From Hoylesella buccalis ATCC 35310 (GTDB taxonomy: Bacteria; Bacteroidota; Bacteroidia; Bacteroidales; Bacteroidaceae), in the NCBI RefSeq assembly GCF_025151385.1, contig NZ_CP102287.1, forward strand, positions 2,604,001-2,668,000: a stretch of DNA of 64,000 nt, read 5' to 3'. Position numbers and translations under genes: made by a program. Of this stretch, positions 1 through 9,353 are shown one piece after another. A model generated the notes under the pieces. It ran no database searches and had not been told where the DNA came from. It worked only from the letters and a program-made list of their open reading frames with translations. Every line of letters starts with the position of its first letter. The first letter of the stretch is position 1.

Positions 1-1680
1 TGCTGGCTTGCCCTGAGCTTTGGCGGCAGCCATTCCTTCTTCATAATTGGTATAGGCGGCGTGAACCTCTTTGTTGTTCAGGTTAAAGTCTTGTGTGCTG
101 ATAGGCGGTGCGAAAGCGCTCACGGCCTTAACGGGTGCGCCCCAAAGACCAGGCACCATGTACACCGTGAAGGCCAGCGAAATCATGCCCAGCATGATAC
201 ATACCACCGGCATGGGTTTGTTCTCGCCGCCCACCATGTCGCTTTGGAACTTGAGATGCCCGATGAGATAAAGTCCCAACATGCCGAAAATGACAATCCA
301 CAGCGACAAGAACACCTCACGATCGAGGATGTGCCAGCCGTATGCAAGGTCGGCTACGGAGAGGAATTTCAACGCGAAGGCCAGTTCGATAAAGCCCAAT
401 ACCACCTTGATGGTGTTCATCCAAGAACCCGATTTGGGCGCTTGCTTCAGCCAAGAAGGGAACAGGGCGAAGAGCGTAAACGGCAGAGCCAGTGCCAAGG
501 CGAAGCCAAACATGCCGATGGCAGGGCCCACCCAGTTGCCCGACGTGGCGGCTTGTACCAGCAAGAAGCCAACGATGGGTGCGGTACAAGAGAAAGATAC
601 CAGCACCAATGTGAAGGCCATCAGGAAGATGGAGAGCAATCCGGTGGTGGAAGAGGCCTTGCTGTCCATTTTATTGCCCCATGACTCGGGAAGCCGCAGC
701 TCGAACCATCCGAAGAAAGAGAGTGCGAACACCACCAGCAACAGGAAGAAGAAGATGTTGAACACCGCACTGGTTGCCAGTTCGTTGAGCTTGTGTGGAT
801 CAGTAAAAGCCGTCACAAGCAGTCCCAGCGACAGGAAAATCACGATGATGGCCAATCCGTAGGTAATGGCATCGCGCATGCCTTTGGCTTTGTCCTTGGT
901 GCGTTTGAGGAAGAAACTTACCGTCATGGGAATGATGGGCCATACGCAGGGCGTGAACAGCGCCAGTAATCCGCCGGCAAACCCCATCAGGAACAGAAAC
1001 CACAGTGAACCGTTCTGCTCGCTCCGACCATCCTGTTGTTGCAATTCTTGGACGACAGGTTGCCACAAATCGGTGCTGACAGCCACCCTACCGGTATCCA
1101 CCGATGTGGGAAGAAGTGTGTCGGCAGCCATGCTCTGCACGGAATCTGGGACGAGAGATGAAGGCGAATCTCCATCATTCGCCTCTTTTTCAGTCGGTTC
1201 CTGCGGCGTTGTCGTAGCCACGATGGCAGGCGACTTTCCTGCTTTCTTAAAGGCTACTTCTTGTGGTGGCATGCACGTTTGGTCGTTGCAGGCGCCATAT
1301 TCCAAATAAGCATCAATGGTATAATTGGGTTTGGTGAACCTTACTTTCTGGACAAACTGCGCCTTATGCTCAAAAAAGCGCAGCTTCATGCCAAACAGGT
1401 TGTCCATCTTAGATATTTCGTTGCCACGCGCCACCAGGCCACCCACTTTCTCTACGCCGTCCATTTTGTTGACATGGAAAGAGGCCTCGATAGGGCCATT
1501 GCTGCCAAGGTTCACGGAATAGACGTGCCATCCCTGTTCTATTTGTAGGTTGAAGACAATTTCGCCTTCAGCAGTTTTGCCCGTTTTGAGTTGTGCGGAT
1601 GATTGTATGGGGTCTACAATCTGTGCTTGGGTGAATAGCGTTGTCAACGACAACAATGCCAGCACTAAATACTTTTTCAT
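1..1680 (-). CDS. dsbD: Thiol:disulfide interchange protein DsbD family (C-terminus cut by window edge)
   Basis: The gene starts at the ATG at 1680 and stays open for 560 codons to the window edge. A signal peptide (MKKYLVLALLS...) leads into a DsbD-alpha-like periplasmic domain with an ACNDQTCMPP segment. A Gly/Ser-poor linker follows, then a polytopic membrane domain with the two conserved cysteine motifs FTPCVWPIIPM and SFSCTAPIVGF. The last visible residues (AKAQGKPA) are the usual beginning of the C-terminal thioredoxin domain. The family carries electrons from cytoplasmic thioredoxin across the inner membrane to reduce periplasmic disulfides and to supply cytochrome c maturation, which fits the nrf/ccs genes at 44-48 kb, although those are distant. 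A promoter for it is seen at 1834-1865. The assignment is secure; the exact C-terminus is not visible. Confidence 0.93.
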   Translation of the reverse strand, partial: MKKYLVLALLSLTTLFTQAQIVDPIQSSAQLKTGKTAEGEIVFNLQIEQGWHVYSVNLGSNGPIEASFHVNKMDGVEKVGGLVARGNEISKMDNLFGMKLRFFEHKAQFVQKVRFTKPNYTIDAYLEYGACNDQTCMPPQEVAFKKAGKSPAIVATTTPQEPTEKEANDGDSPSSLVPDSVQSMAADTLLPTSVDTGRVAVSTDLWQPVVQELQQQDGRSEQNGSLWFLFLMGFAGGLLALFTPCVWPIIPMTVSFFLKRTKDKAKGMRDAITYGLAIIVIFLSLGLLVTAFTDPHKLNELATSAVFNIFFFLLLVVFALSFFGWFELRLPESWGNKMDSKASSTTGLLSIFLMAFTLVLVSFSCTAPIVGFLLVQAATSGNWVGPAIGMFGFALALALPFTLFALFPSWLKQAPKSGSWMNTIKVVLGFIELAFALKFLSVADLAYGWHILDREVFLSLWIVIFGMLGLYLIGHLKFQSDMVGGENKPMPVVCIMLGMISLAFTVYMVPGLWGAPVKAVSAFAPPISTQDFNLNNKEVHAAYTNYEEGMAAAKAQGKPA

Positions 1681-1833
1681 GTTAAGTGATGTTTATGGTT
1701 GTAATAACAATATTATATTTAAAGAAAGTCGCATGCGACTTCCTCTGTCTGTTCATGGATTCTGCCACCTTTGTACTGCCGAAGAAGCCAACCTCTTTCA
1801 CTGCTTCCCCAACTCACAAATCGGTATTGTTTG

Positions 1834-1865
1834 CAAAAATATATAATTCTGTTGATACAGACAAA
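1834..1865 (-). promoter_or_regulatory. Bacteroidota-type promoter for dsbD
   Basis: On the minus strand a -33 TTTG (1862-1865) and a -7 TATTTTTG (1834-1841) are separated by 20 bp. Transcription would start near 1829, giving dsbD a leader of about 150 nt. Confidence 0.5.
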
Positions 1866-2144
1866 CGCAGAAGTGAAAAATACTTGTTTGAGAACGCGAA
1901 TTTTCACACCATTCCCAACAGCCGCAATCATCGTTGCTGTAAGATTCAAACATTCAGCACGAAGAAAGCTTAGCGTGATGAATTATCTTGACAACGAATG
2001 CGCTCATGCTTGGCTTGTCAATCAGCAACCCCGCTTCTTGTCTCAAATTCGCCCAAAATAAGAGAGATTTCTATTTTATTGTTATACAGGCTGTTACGCT
2101 TGTGCGATACTGTTGTGGCTTCAATTTCTGGGCCGTTAACGGGT

Positions 2145-2190
2145 AAAAGCATTGCTTTTGGACACCAATAGCTATGCTTTAGCACCCTAA
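2145..2190. repeat. Dispersed intergenic repeat, GCATTGCTTTTG type (copy 1)
   Basis: AGCATTGCTTTTGG is followed by CCAATAGCTATGCTTT. The same order of words, with few substitutions, occurs at 52395-52441. Confidence 0.55.
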
Positions 2191-2272
2191 TGGCAACCCT
2201 ATTGACCGCCGAAAGGATGTCTTTAGCCGCATCATCTCCTTGCTGTTGGGTTGAAAGTTGACATTTTCTTTT

Positions 2273-2321
2273 CAATCAACGCCTTGTTTGCATCCCGTTT
2301 GCCTATTGATTTTTTCTAGAA
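2273..2321. repeat. Dispersed intergenic repeat, TTTGCATCC-GCCTATTGA type (copy 1)
   Basis: About 49 bp align with 19927-19974 with roughly six differences and one indel. Both copies contain GTTTGCATCC and GCCTATTGA and end in a T-run plus CTAGA or CCAGA. Each lies downstream of a GCATTGCTTTTG-like word. Confidence 0.6.
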
Positions 2322-2533
2322 GGTACGTTTCTGAAGGCCGTTTTAGGGGCGTTTTCTTTCAAAAATACTTTACATATTATGTGCGGTAAGGCCCCCATGA
2401 GTATCCTTTTTCTTCACGTAGTTGCTTGCGGAAACGCTTCATGATTTGTGTGCGTCTACCCCCTACTGTTTTGAGTAAGGTCACTGCCATCTTACTGTTT
2501 TACTAAACTTAATCAATAAAAAAATAAAAATTT

Positions 2534-2565
2534 TTTGTGGATATAAAGATTATATGCTACCTTTG
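2534..2565 (+). promoter_or_regulatory. Promoter for tRNA-Gly / tRNA-Leu
   Basis: A -33 TTTG (2534-2537), a 20 bp spacer and a -7 TACCTTTG (2558-2565) put the transcription start about 10 nt upstream of tRNA-Gly. Confidence 0.65.
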
Positions 2566-2580
2566 CACTCTATAAAAAAT

Positions 2581-2653
2581 GCGGCAATAGCTCAGTTGGT
2601 AGAGCACAACCTTGCCAAGGTTGGGGTCGCGAGTTCGAGTCTCGTTTGCCGCT
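2581..2653 (+). tRNA. tRNA-Gly(GCC)
   Basis: The cloverleaf is complete. The acceptor GCGGCAA pairs with TTGCCGC, the D arm is GCTC/GAGC, and the anticodon stem CAACC/GGTTG holds loop TTGCCAA (anticodon GCC). The T arm is GCGAG-TTCGAGT-CTCGT, with one G-T pair, and the discriminator is U. CCA is not encoded. Confidence 0.96.
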
Positions 2654-2752
2654 CATTTTAATATTTGTTCAGGCTGCTGTAGTCTGGTTGGTGCGACATG
2701 AAAACTTTTTTCCGTGGACAAACCTGGCAGATACAGTCGGTTTTGGCTGATT

Positions 2753-2838
2753 GCCGCAATGGTGGAATTGGTAGACACGAGGGACTTAAAATCCCTTGGC
2801 CAGTAATGGCTGTGCGGGTTCGAGTCCCGCTCGCGGCA
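2753..2838 (+). tRNA. tRNA-Leu(TAA)
   Basis: This is a class II tRNA with a long variable arm (GGCCAGTAATGGC region). The anticodon stem AGGGA/TCCCT holds loop CTTAAAA (anticodon UAA), and the T arm is GCGGG-TTCGAGT-CCCGC. The acceptor GCCGCAA against TCGCGGC leaves an A6-C67 mismatch; all other pairs are normal. The discriminator is A. The next coding region begins only 14-23 nt downstream, so the tRNA and mRNA are probably transcribed together. Confidence 0.93.
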
Positions 2839-2861
2839 CACTAAAACTAAAAATGATTACT

Positions 2862-4535
2862 ATGCGCAAAAATCTCATCTTTACTTTATCAGTATGTTCA
2901 GTGCTGGCACTCAGCTCATGCTCAAAAATGGGAGCGTTGTCAGCAGACAATTTCACGGTAACACCAAACCCGCTGGAGACAAAAGGCGGTCAGGTTCCAG
3001 CTACCATCAATGGTGCTTTTCCTGAAAAATACATGAAGAAAAACGCTGTTGTGACCGTGATTCCCGAATTGAGATATGGAAATGGGCAGGTTGCCAAAGG
3101 GACAGGATCTACGTTCCAAGGCGAAAAAGTGCTGGGAAACGATCAGATGATTTCTTATCGTTTGGGCGGTCGTTACACCATGAAGACGGCGTTTGATTTC
3201 GTACCTGCGATGCAGAAAAGCGACATGTATCTTACTTTCAGCGCTCGCAGGGGCAATAAGAAAATCAATATACCAGCCGTGAAGGTGGCCGAAGGCGTGG
3301 TTGCTACGTCCGAACTGTACAAACAACTGCTGCTGAGTGACGGCGGTTGCATCGCTCCCGACTCTTTCCAGCGTGTTAATGCGCGGAAGCAAGAGGCCAA
3401 CATCAAGTTCTTGGTGAACCAAGCCAACTTGCGTCGGAGTGAATTGAAGAATAACTCTGTGAAGGAGTTTGTAGCCATGTTGAAGCGCATCAATGCCGAT
3501 CGCGAGAAATTGAACATCCGCAACGTCGAGGTTCAGGCTTATGCATCACCGGAGGGTGGATTCAGCTTCAACGACAAGTTGGCTGGCAAGCGCCAGAATA
3601 CTTCTGAGGCTTACGTTAAATCGCAGCTGAAGCAGACGGGCGTGGCTACTGGTATTGACGCTCACTACACCGCACAAGACTGGGATGGTTTCCAGAAATT
3701 GGTTCAGGCCAGCAACATTCAAGACAAGGATGTTATCCTGCGCGTGCTGTCCATGTATAAGGATCCCGAGCAGAGAGAGCAGCAGATTCGTAACATGAGT
3801 GAGGCCTTCCGCGAATTGGCAGATGGCATTTTGCCCGAGTTGCGTCGTTCTCGTCTGATTATTAACTATGAGACCATCGGCAGAAGTGATGAGCAAATCA
3901 AGGCACAATATGCCACCGATGCCACCAAACTCAGCGTAGAGGAAATGCTCTATTATGCTACTTTGGAAGACAATGTGGCCAAGAAGGAAGAAATCTACAA
4001 GCGCACGGCAGAATATTATGACAAAGACTATCGGGCTTTGAATAACCTGGCTACCTTGGCATTCAAGAAGGGTGACGAGATGGAAGCCACACGTTATCTC
4101 GAACGTGCTTTGCGTGTTAATCCGCAAGCTCCTGAGGCTTTGGCTAATCTGGGTATCATGGAACTAGTTAACGGAAACGTGAAAGAGGCAGAGACCAGCA
4201 TCGCCAAGGCACTGGGCGAACAGAATGTAAACGTGGCTATCGGTAGTTTGAATCTGGCAAAGGGCAATTTTGCACAAGCAGAGAAAGACTTCGAAGGCGT
4301 TAACAGCAACAGTGCGGCACTTGCACAGTTGATGAACAAGAACTATGCTGCAGCAGCTGCTACGCTGGACAAGGTAGCAAACCCCAATGCTTTGACCGAT
4401 TATCTGCACGCCATCGTGGCTGCACGCCGTGGTAACAAGTTTGCTGCAGAATCTTATTTGAAAGAGGCTTTGAAGAAAGACCCCTCATTAAAGACATACG
4501 CTGACAACGATTTAGAATTGTCTATCTTGAGATAA
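2862..4535 (+). CDS. TPR / OmpA-like envelope lipoprotein
   Basis: The 557-residue protein has a lipoprotein signal peptide (MRKNLIFTLSV... with lipobox LSSC, lipidated Cys near residue 20). A Bacteroidota-specific beta-rich N-terminal region comes first. Around residues 230-270 lies an OmpA-C-like segment (VEVQAYASPEGG...NDKLAGKRQ), of the kind that binds peptidoglycan. The C-terminal third contains TPR-type helical pairs (YRALNNLATLAFKKGDEMEATRYLERAL and similar). An earlier in-frame ATG at 2853 is possible, but 2862 gives the cleaner signal peptide. The gene follows tRNA-Leu by about 23 nt with no visible promoter between, and the next gene starts 14 nt downstream. A structural role linking outer membrane and cell wall is inferred; no precise function is known to me. 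Confidence 0.8.
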   Translation: MRKNLIFTLSVCSVLALSSCSKMGALSADNFTVTPNPLETKGGQVPATINGAFPEKYMKKNAVVTVIPELRYGNGQVAKGTGSTFQGEKVLGNDQMISYRLGGRYTMKTAFDFVPAMQKSDMYLTFSARRGNKKINIPAVKVAEGVVATSELYKQLLLSDGGCIAPDSFQRVNARKQEANIKFLVNQANLRRSELKNNSVKEFVAMLKRINADREKLNIRNVEVQAYASPEGGFSFNDKLAGKRQNTSEAYVKSQLKQTGVATGIDAHYTAQDWDGFQKLVQASNIQDKDVILRVLSMYKDPEQREQQIRNMSEAFRELADGILPELRRSRLIINYETIGRSDEQIKAQYATDATKLSVEEMLYYATLEDNVAKKEEIYKRTAEYYDKDYRALNNLATLAFKKGDEMEATRYLERALRVNPQAPEALANLGIMELVNGNVKEAETSIAKALGEQNVNVAIGSLNLAKGNFAQAEKDFEGVNSNSAALAQLMNKNYAAAAATLDKVANPNALTDYLHAIVAARRGNKFAAESYLKEALKKDPSLKTYADNDLELSILR

Positions 4536-4549
4536 GGCAACTGTTTGCT

Positions 4550-5545
4550 ATGAAGCATATTGCCTATTTCTTTTGGCTCACTTTGGTTTTGATGTCGTGC
4601 GGTACCGACAGTCATCATTTTAAACTCGATGGCCGGCTGCTGCATCTCAACCAAGGTGAGTTTTACGTTTATAGTCCCGATGGCATCATCGATGGAATGG
4701 ACACCATCAAGGTGACGGGAGGGCGGTTCACGTACGAGATTCCTTGCGAGAAATCAGGAACGTTGCTCATCGTGTTTTCCAACTTTTCAGAACATCCCGT
4801 CTTTGCTGTACCTGGTAAAAAGGTTGAGGTGAAGGGGGATGCTTCGCATTTGAAGGAACTGGAAGTGAAAGGAACGGATGACAACGAGCTAATGTCTAAG
4901 TTCAAGAAGAAGATTGCCAACGCATCTCCTCCGGAGGTGTTGAAATACGCAGAACAGTTTGTGAACGACCATCCCAGCTCGGATGTGGGCAGGTATCTTG
5001 TTTCTAAGTACTTTCTTAGAACGCCCAAGCCCAACTACCCCAAGGCCAAACAGTTGGTAGGTGTGATGGTGAAGAAGCAGCCCAAGAATGGGGCTTTGAG
5101 CCGGTTGCAACGGCAACTCTCGGGAGGCTATGTGGCAGAAGGTGACCGATTGCCCTCCTTCTCGGTGACAGATGTGAACGGCAATGTGGTGACCAGCGCA
5201 GCTTTGAGTCAGGCTCCCTTGGCCGTCATCAATGTTTGGACGTCGTGGAGTTACGAAAGTCTGGATATACAGCGGCAGCTCAATCAGTTTCAGAAAAAGC
5301 ATGCAGGACGCCTTAAGGTGGTTGGACTATCGATTGACCCCAGCAAAAAGGCCTGCAAGGAGACGTTGGATCGTGACTCCATTCACTGGTCGAACATCTG
5401 TGATGAGGCGTTGTTCGAGGGCAATCTTGTCCGTCAATTAGGCATTTCATCCATACCTTATAATATCATCTTGAAAAACGGACGCGTAGTAGCATGTGGA
5501 CTTGACGCTCAGGCTCTCATGAAGAAGTTGGAAGAGTTGATCTAA
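4550..5545 (+). CDS. DUF4369 / thioredoxin-fold lipoprotein lacking CXXC
   Basis: The 331-residue protein starts with a lipoprotein signal (MKHIAYFFWLTLVLMSC, lipidated Cys 17). An N-terminal beta domain of the DUF4369 type (residues 25-110) and a helical linker precede a TlpA/AhpC-like thioredoxin fold (about 195-330). Family members normally carry W-C-x-x-C after the first strand (FWASWCGPC). Here the equivalent segment reads VINVWTSWSYESLDIQ, so both redox cysteines are replaced. The cis-proline loop (SSIPYNIIL) is kept. The fold is therefore clear, but thiol-disulfide exchange at this site is not possible. It sits in a tight run with the upstream TPR lipoprotein (14 nt) and yifB (11 nt). 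Confidence 0.85.
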   Translation: MKHIAYFFWLTLVLMSCGTDSHHFKLDGRLLHLNQGEFYVYSPDGIIDGMDTIKVTGGRFTYEIPCEKSGTLLIVFSNFSEHPVFAVPGKKVEVKGDASHLKELEVKGTDDNELMSKFKKKIANASPPEVLKYAEQFVNDHPSSDVGRYLVSKYFLRTPKPNYPKAKQLVGVMVKKQPKNGALSRLQRQLSGGYVAEGDRLPSFSVTDVNGNVVTSAALSQAPLAVINVWTSWSYESLDIQRQLNQFQKKHAGRLKVVGLSIDPSKKACKETLDRDSIHWSNICDEALFEGNLVRQLGISSIPYNIILKNGRVVACGLDAQALMKKLEELI

Positions 5546-5556
5546 AGCGACTTATC

Positions 5557-7098
5557 ATGCTGGTTAAAACCTATTGTGCAGCTGTCAACGGAATGGAAGT
5601 GACAACTGTAACTATTGAAGTTAGTTTAACAAACGGCATCATGTACCATTTCACCGGACTGGGCGATGAGGCCGTGAAGGAAGGGCGTAGCCGTATTGCT
5701 GCCGCTATGCAGTTCAATGGTTACAAGTTTCCGCATGCTGACATCACGGTGAATATGGCACCGGCCGACCTTCGTAAGGAGGGTAGCAGCTTCGATTTGC
5801 CCTTGGCAATTGCCATCTTGGCCGCTAATGGCAGCATCGTTTCTGAGGTGCTCGACCAGTATATGATGGTGGGTGAGTTGAGTTTAGATGGTACCTTACA
5901 GGCCGTGAAGGGCGCACTTCCCATCGCTATTCGTGCCCGTAAGGAGCATTTTAAGGGATTGATTGTCCCCAAACAGAATGTGCGTGAAGCCGCGGTTGTC
6001 AACAATTTGGAGGTCTACGGCATGGACTCGATGGTGGATGTCGTGCAGTTTTTGACTGGTGCCAAATCGTTTGAACCCACCGTGATTGACACCCGAAAAG
6101 AGTTTTACGAGCACCAATATCGGTTTGACCTTGATTATAGTGATGTTCGAGGACAGGAAAATGTGAAGCGAGCGTTGGAGGTAGCGGCGGCTGGAGGACA
6201 CAACCTCATCATGGTGGGACCGCCCGGAAGTGGAAAATCGATGATGGCCAAACGCCTGCCAACCATTCTTCCGCCCCTCACATTGGCCGAAAGTCTGGAA
6301 ACAACACAGGTCCACAGCATCGCAGGTAAGCTGGGTGCCGATACATCATTGATTGCGCAACGCCCATTCCGCGCCCCACATCATACCATCAGTGAGGTGG
6401 CATTGGTGGGCGGTGGGTCCACGCCGCAGCCGGGAGAGATTACCTTGGCCCATCATGGCGTGTTGTTCTGTGACGAGCTTCCCGAGTTTAATAAATCCAC
6501 GTTGGAAGTGTTACGACAGCCATTGGAAGACCGGAAAATCACCATCTCGCGCGCAAAATACACCATTGAATACCCTTGTAGCTTCATGTTTGTGGCGTCG
6601 ATGAATCCCTGTCCGTGTGGTTATTATGGCGACCCAACGCATACTTGCGTCTGTACTCCCGGTCAAATCCAGCGATACCTCAACAAAATTAGCGGTCCAT
6701 TGCTCGACCGCATCGACATACAATGTGAAATCACGCCCGTGCCTTTCAAGGATATTTCCAAGGCAGCTCCTGGAGAACCGAGTGCCAATATTCGTGAACG
6801 TGTCATTGCGGCCCGTGCCATTCAGATTGAAAGGTATAAAGACTGCAAGGGAATTTATTGTAATGCCCAAATGACGGAGCGTATGATTCATCGCTTTGCC
6901 GAACCTGATGCCGATGGCATCAACATGCTCCGCATGGCGATGGAACGGCTGAGTTTGTCGGCTCGGGCCTACAATAGAATTCTGAAAGTGGCCCGCACCA
7001 TCGCAGATTTGGAGGGTAGTGAGCCTGTCAAGACCGAACATTTGGCTGAAGCCATAGGCTATCGTAGTCTGGATAGAGGCGATTGGGCTGAGCGATAG
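5557..7098 (+). CDS. YifB/ComM-family Mg-chelatase-like AAA+ ATPase
   Basis: The 513-residue protein has normal family length. The N-terminal ribosomal-S5/Lon-protease-like domain spans residues 1-170. A Mg-chelatase ChlI-type AAA+ module follows with Walker A GPPGSGKSMM (about 221-230) and Walker B GVLFCDELPEF (about 303). The Cys-rich insertion NPCPCGYYGDPTHTCVC is followed by arginine-finger and sensor regions, and the C-terminal helical domain carries SARAYNRILKVARTIADL. In naturally transformable bacteria ComM extends branches during integration of incoming DNA. dprA and comF homologs also lie in this window, but no complete competence machinery is visible. The gene starts 11 nt after the preceding one. 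Confidence 0.95.
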   Translation: MLVKTYCAAVNGMEVTTVTIEVSLTNGIMYHFTGLGDEAVKEGRSRIAAAMQFNGYKFPHADITVNMAPADLRKEGSSFDLPLAIAILAANGSIVSEVLDQYMMVGELSLDGTLQAVKGALPIAIRARKEHFKGLIVPKQNVREAAVVNNLEVYGMDSMVDVVQFLTGAKSFEPTVIDTRKEFYEHQYRFDLDYSDVRGQENVKRALEVAAAGGHNLIMVGPPGSGKSMMAKRLPTILPPLTLAESLETTQVHSIAGKLGADTSLIAQRPFRAPHHTISEVALVGGGSTPQPGEITLAHHGVLFCDELPEFNKSTLEVLRQPLEDRKITISRAKYTIEYPCSFMFVASMNPCPCGYYGDPTHTCVCTPGQIQRYLNKISGPLLDRIDIQCEITPVPFKDISKAAPGEPSANIRERVIAARAIQIERYKDCKGIYCNAQMTERMIHRFAEPDADGINMLRMAMERLSLSARAYNRILKVARTIADLEGSEPVKTEHLAEAIGYRSLDRGDWAER

Positions 7099-7132
7099 CG
7101 CAGCATGATGCTGTTTTAACTACTCCCATTAT

Positions 7133-7163
7133 TTTGCTATCTCTTCGATTTATCGTAATTTTG
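7133..7163 (+). promoter_or_regulatory. Promoter for metG
   Basis: A -33 TTTG (7133-7136), a 19 bp spacer and a -7 TAATTTTG (7156-7163) match the Bacteroidota consensus exactly. The predicted leader is about 27 nt. Confidence 0.75.
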
Positions 7164-7194
7164 CATGAAGAAATATTAAAAAACAGCTATACTC

Positions 7195-9258
7195 ATGGAG
7201 GAGAAAAATTTTAAGCGAACAACCGTTACGGCCGCTTTGCCATACGCAAACGGTGGAGTTCATATCGGTCATCTGGCTGGCGTTTATGTGCCGGCCGACA
7301 TCTATGTACGTTATTTGCGCCTGAAGAAGGAAGATGTTATCTTCATCGGTGGCAGCGATGAGCATGGGGTGCCCATCACCATCCGCGCCAAGAAAGAAGG
7401 AGTAACGCCGCAAGATGTGGTAGACCGCTATCATTCGCTCATCAAAAAGAGCTTCGAGGAGTTCGGAATCAGCTTCGACATCTATTCCCGAACCACCTCA
7501 GAAACGCATCACAAGTTGGCTTCTGACTTCTTCAAGAAGTTGTACGAGGAAGGCAAACTGCTGGAACAAGAAACAGAACAGTATTATGATGAGGAAGCTC
7601 ACCAGTTCTTGGCCGACCGCTATATCACGGGTGAATGTCCCCATTGTCATCATGAAGGAGCCTATGGCGACCAGTGTGAGCATTGCGGCAGCGACCTTTC
7701 ACCCATGGAATTGATTAATCCAAAGTCGGCGGTCAGCGGTTCAAAGCCGGTTATCAAGAAGACTAAAAACTGGTATTTGCCGCTCAACGAGTACCAAACA
7801 TGGCTCAAGAAATGGATTCTGGAGGGACATCAAGAGTGGCGATCCAATGTGTATGGACAGTGTAAAAGCTGGTTGGACCTTGATTTGCAGCCTCGTGCCA
7901 TGACGCGTGACCTTGATTGGGGAATCCCTGTGCCTATAGAAGGAGCCGAAGGCAAGGTGCTTTATGTTTGGTTCGACGCGCCTATCGGGTACATATCGAA
8001 TACCAAAGAACTCTGTGAGAAGGAGCCTGAACGCTGGGGATCATGGGAAAAATGGTGGAAAGACCAAGATACCCGGCTGGTACACTTCATCGGCAAGGAT
8101 AACATTGTGTTCCATTGTCTGATTTTCCCCACGATGTTGAAAGCCCATGGCGATTACATTCTGCCTGACAACGTGCCGGCTAACGAGTTCCTCAATCTGG
8201 AGGATGATAAAATATCTACCACTCGCAACTGGGCTGTTTGGTTGCACGAGTACCTGAAAGACCTTCCTGGAAAGCAGGATGTGCTGCGCTATGTACTCAC
8301 GGCCAATGCGCCAGAAACCAAGGATAACAACTTTACTTGGAAAGATTTTCAAGAACGTAACAACTCGGAATTGGTGGCCATCTACGGCAATTTCGTGAAC
8401 AGAGCGTTGCAGTTGACCAAGAAATATTTCGAGGGAGTGGTGCCTCCCTGTGGCGAATTGCTTGATGTTGACAAGCAAGCGCTTGATGAATTCAAGGATG
8501 TGAAGAACAAGGTGGAGGGCTATCTCGATGCGTTCAAGTTCAGAGAGGCGCAGAAAGAAGCCATGAACCTGGCCAGAATCGGCAACAAATACATGACTGA
8601 ATGTGAGCCATGGAAGGTTTGGAAGACCGATCCAGAGCGTGTGAAAACCGTTTTGTACATCTCATTACAGTTGGTTGCCAACCTCGCCATCGCATTCGAA
8701 CCATTCTTGCCGTTCTCTTCAGAGAAGCTTCGTCGCCTCATTAAGATGGATACTTGCGACTGGAATTTGTTGGGGAACCATGACTTGTTGAAGGCTGGTC
8801 ATCAGTTGGCTGAACCCGAATTGCTTTTTGAGAAGATAGAAGACGAGACCATTGAGCTGCAACTTAAAAAGTTGGAAGATACAAAGAAGGCCAATGCCGC
8901 TGCCGCCTACACGGCTAAACCCATCAAACCGACGATTGATTTCGCTGATTTTGAGAAGTTGGACATCCGTGTTGGACATATCAAACACTGTGAGCGTGTG
9001 AAGAAAGCCAATAAGTTGCTGAAGTTTACCATCGATGATGGCTCGGGTAAAGACCGCACCATTGTCAGCGGTATTGCTAAGTTCTATGAGCCAGAAAGCC
9101 TCATTGGCAAGGATGTTTGCTTCATTGCCAACCTGGCACCACGCAAGTTGATGGGCATAGAGAGCCAAGGTATGATACTTTCAGCCGAGGACTTTGACGG
9201 TTCGCTTAGCGTCTCGACCATTGAACATCCTGTCAAACCAGGTAGTCAGGTGATGTAG
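7195..9258 (+). CDS. metG: Methionine--tRNA ligase
   Basis: The 687-residue enzyme charges tRNA-Met (elongator and initiator) with methionine. The Rossmann core has the class I signature HIGH at residues 23-26. A zinc-binding connective peptide carries two CPHC/CEHC knuckles (about 145-165). The second signature is a KMSKS variant, KISTT, at about 339-343. The anticodon-binding helical domain follows ([27 protein letters not shown]). The C-terminal 110 residues form an EMAP/Trbp111 tRNA-binding domain ([17 protein letters not shown]...). It has its own promoter just upstream and is probably monocistronic. Confidence 0.97.
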   Translation: MEEKNFKRTTVTAALPYANGGVHIGHLAGVYVPADIYVRYLRLKKEDVIFIGGSDEHGVPITIRAKKEGVTPQDVVDRYHSLIKKSFEEFGISFDIYSRTTSETHHKLASDFFKKLYEEGKLLEQETEQYYDEEAHQFLADRYITGECPHCHHEGAYGDQCEHCGSDLSPMELINPKSAVSGSKPVIKKTKNWYLPLNEYQTWLKKWILEGHQEWRSNVYGQCKSWLDLDLQPRAMTRDLDWGIPVPIEGAEGKVLYVWFDAPIGYISNTKELCEKEPERWGSWEKWWKDQDTRLVHFIGKDNIVFHCLIFPTMLKAHGDYILPDNVPANEFLNLEDDKISTTRNWAVWLHEYLKDLPGKQDVLRYVLTANAPETKDNNFTWKDFQERNNSELVAIYGNFVNRALQLTKKYFEGVVPPCGELLDVDKQALDEFKDVKNKVEGYLDAFKFREAQKEAMNLARIGNKYMTECEPWKVWKTDPERVKTVLYISLQLVANLAIAFEPFLPFSSEKLRRLIKMDTCDWNLLGNHDLLKAGHQLAEPELLFEKIEDETIELQLKKLEDTKKANAAAAYTAKPIKPTIDFADFEKLDIRVGHIKHCERVKKANKLLKFTIDDGSGKDRTIVSGIAKFYEPESLIGKDVCFIANLAPRKLMGIESQGMILSAEDFDGSLSVSTIEHPVKPGSQVM

Positions 9259-9353
9259 GAATCCATCCAAAGACAGGGATTATAGGGATAAGCCTCCATC
9301 CGTTTCCACTCGTTTGGCCACATTTCGTTTGGCTTTAAATCAGTTTTTAAATC

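Larger units (their letters stand above)
1866..2533. other. Gene-free stretch with dispersed-repeat words
   Basis: No convincing gene is present: the short open frames overlap on both strands, lack signal peptides and have no family resemblance. Two segments recur elsewhere in the window. 2145-2190 resembles 52395-52441, and 2273-2321 resembles 19927-19974. A TTGACAAC word at about 1988 followed by a CAAATTCGCCC-like word near 2044 may be a decayed copy of the elements at 19641 and 52238. Confidence 0.5.
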
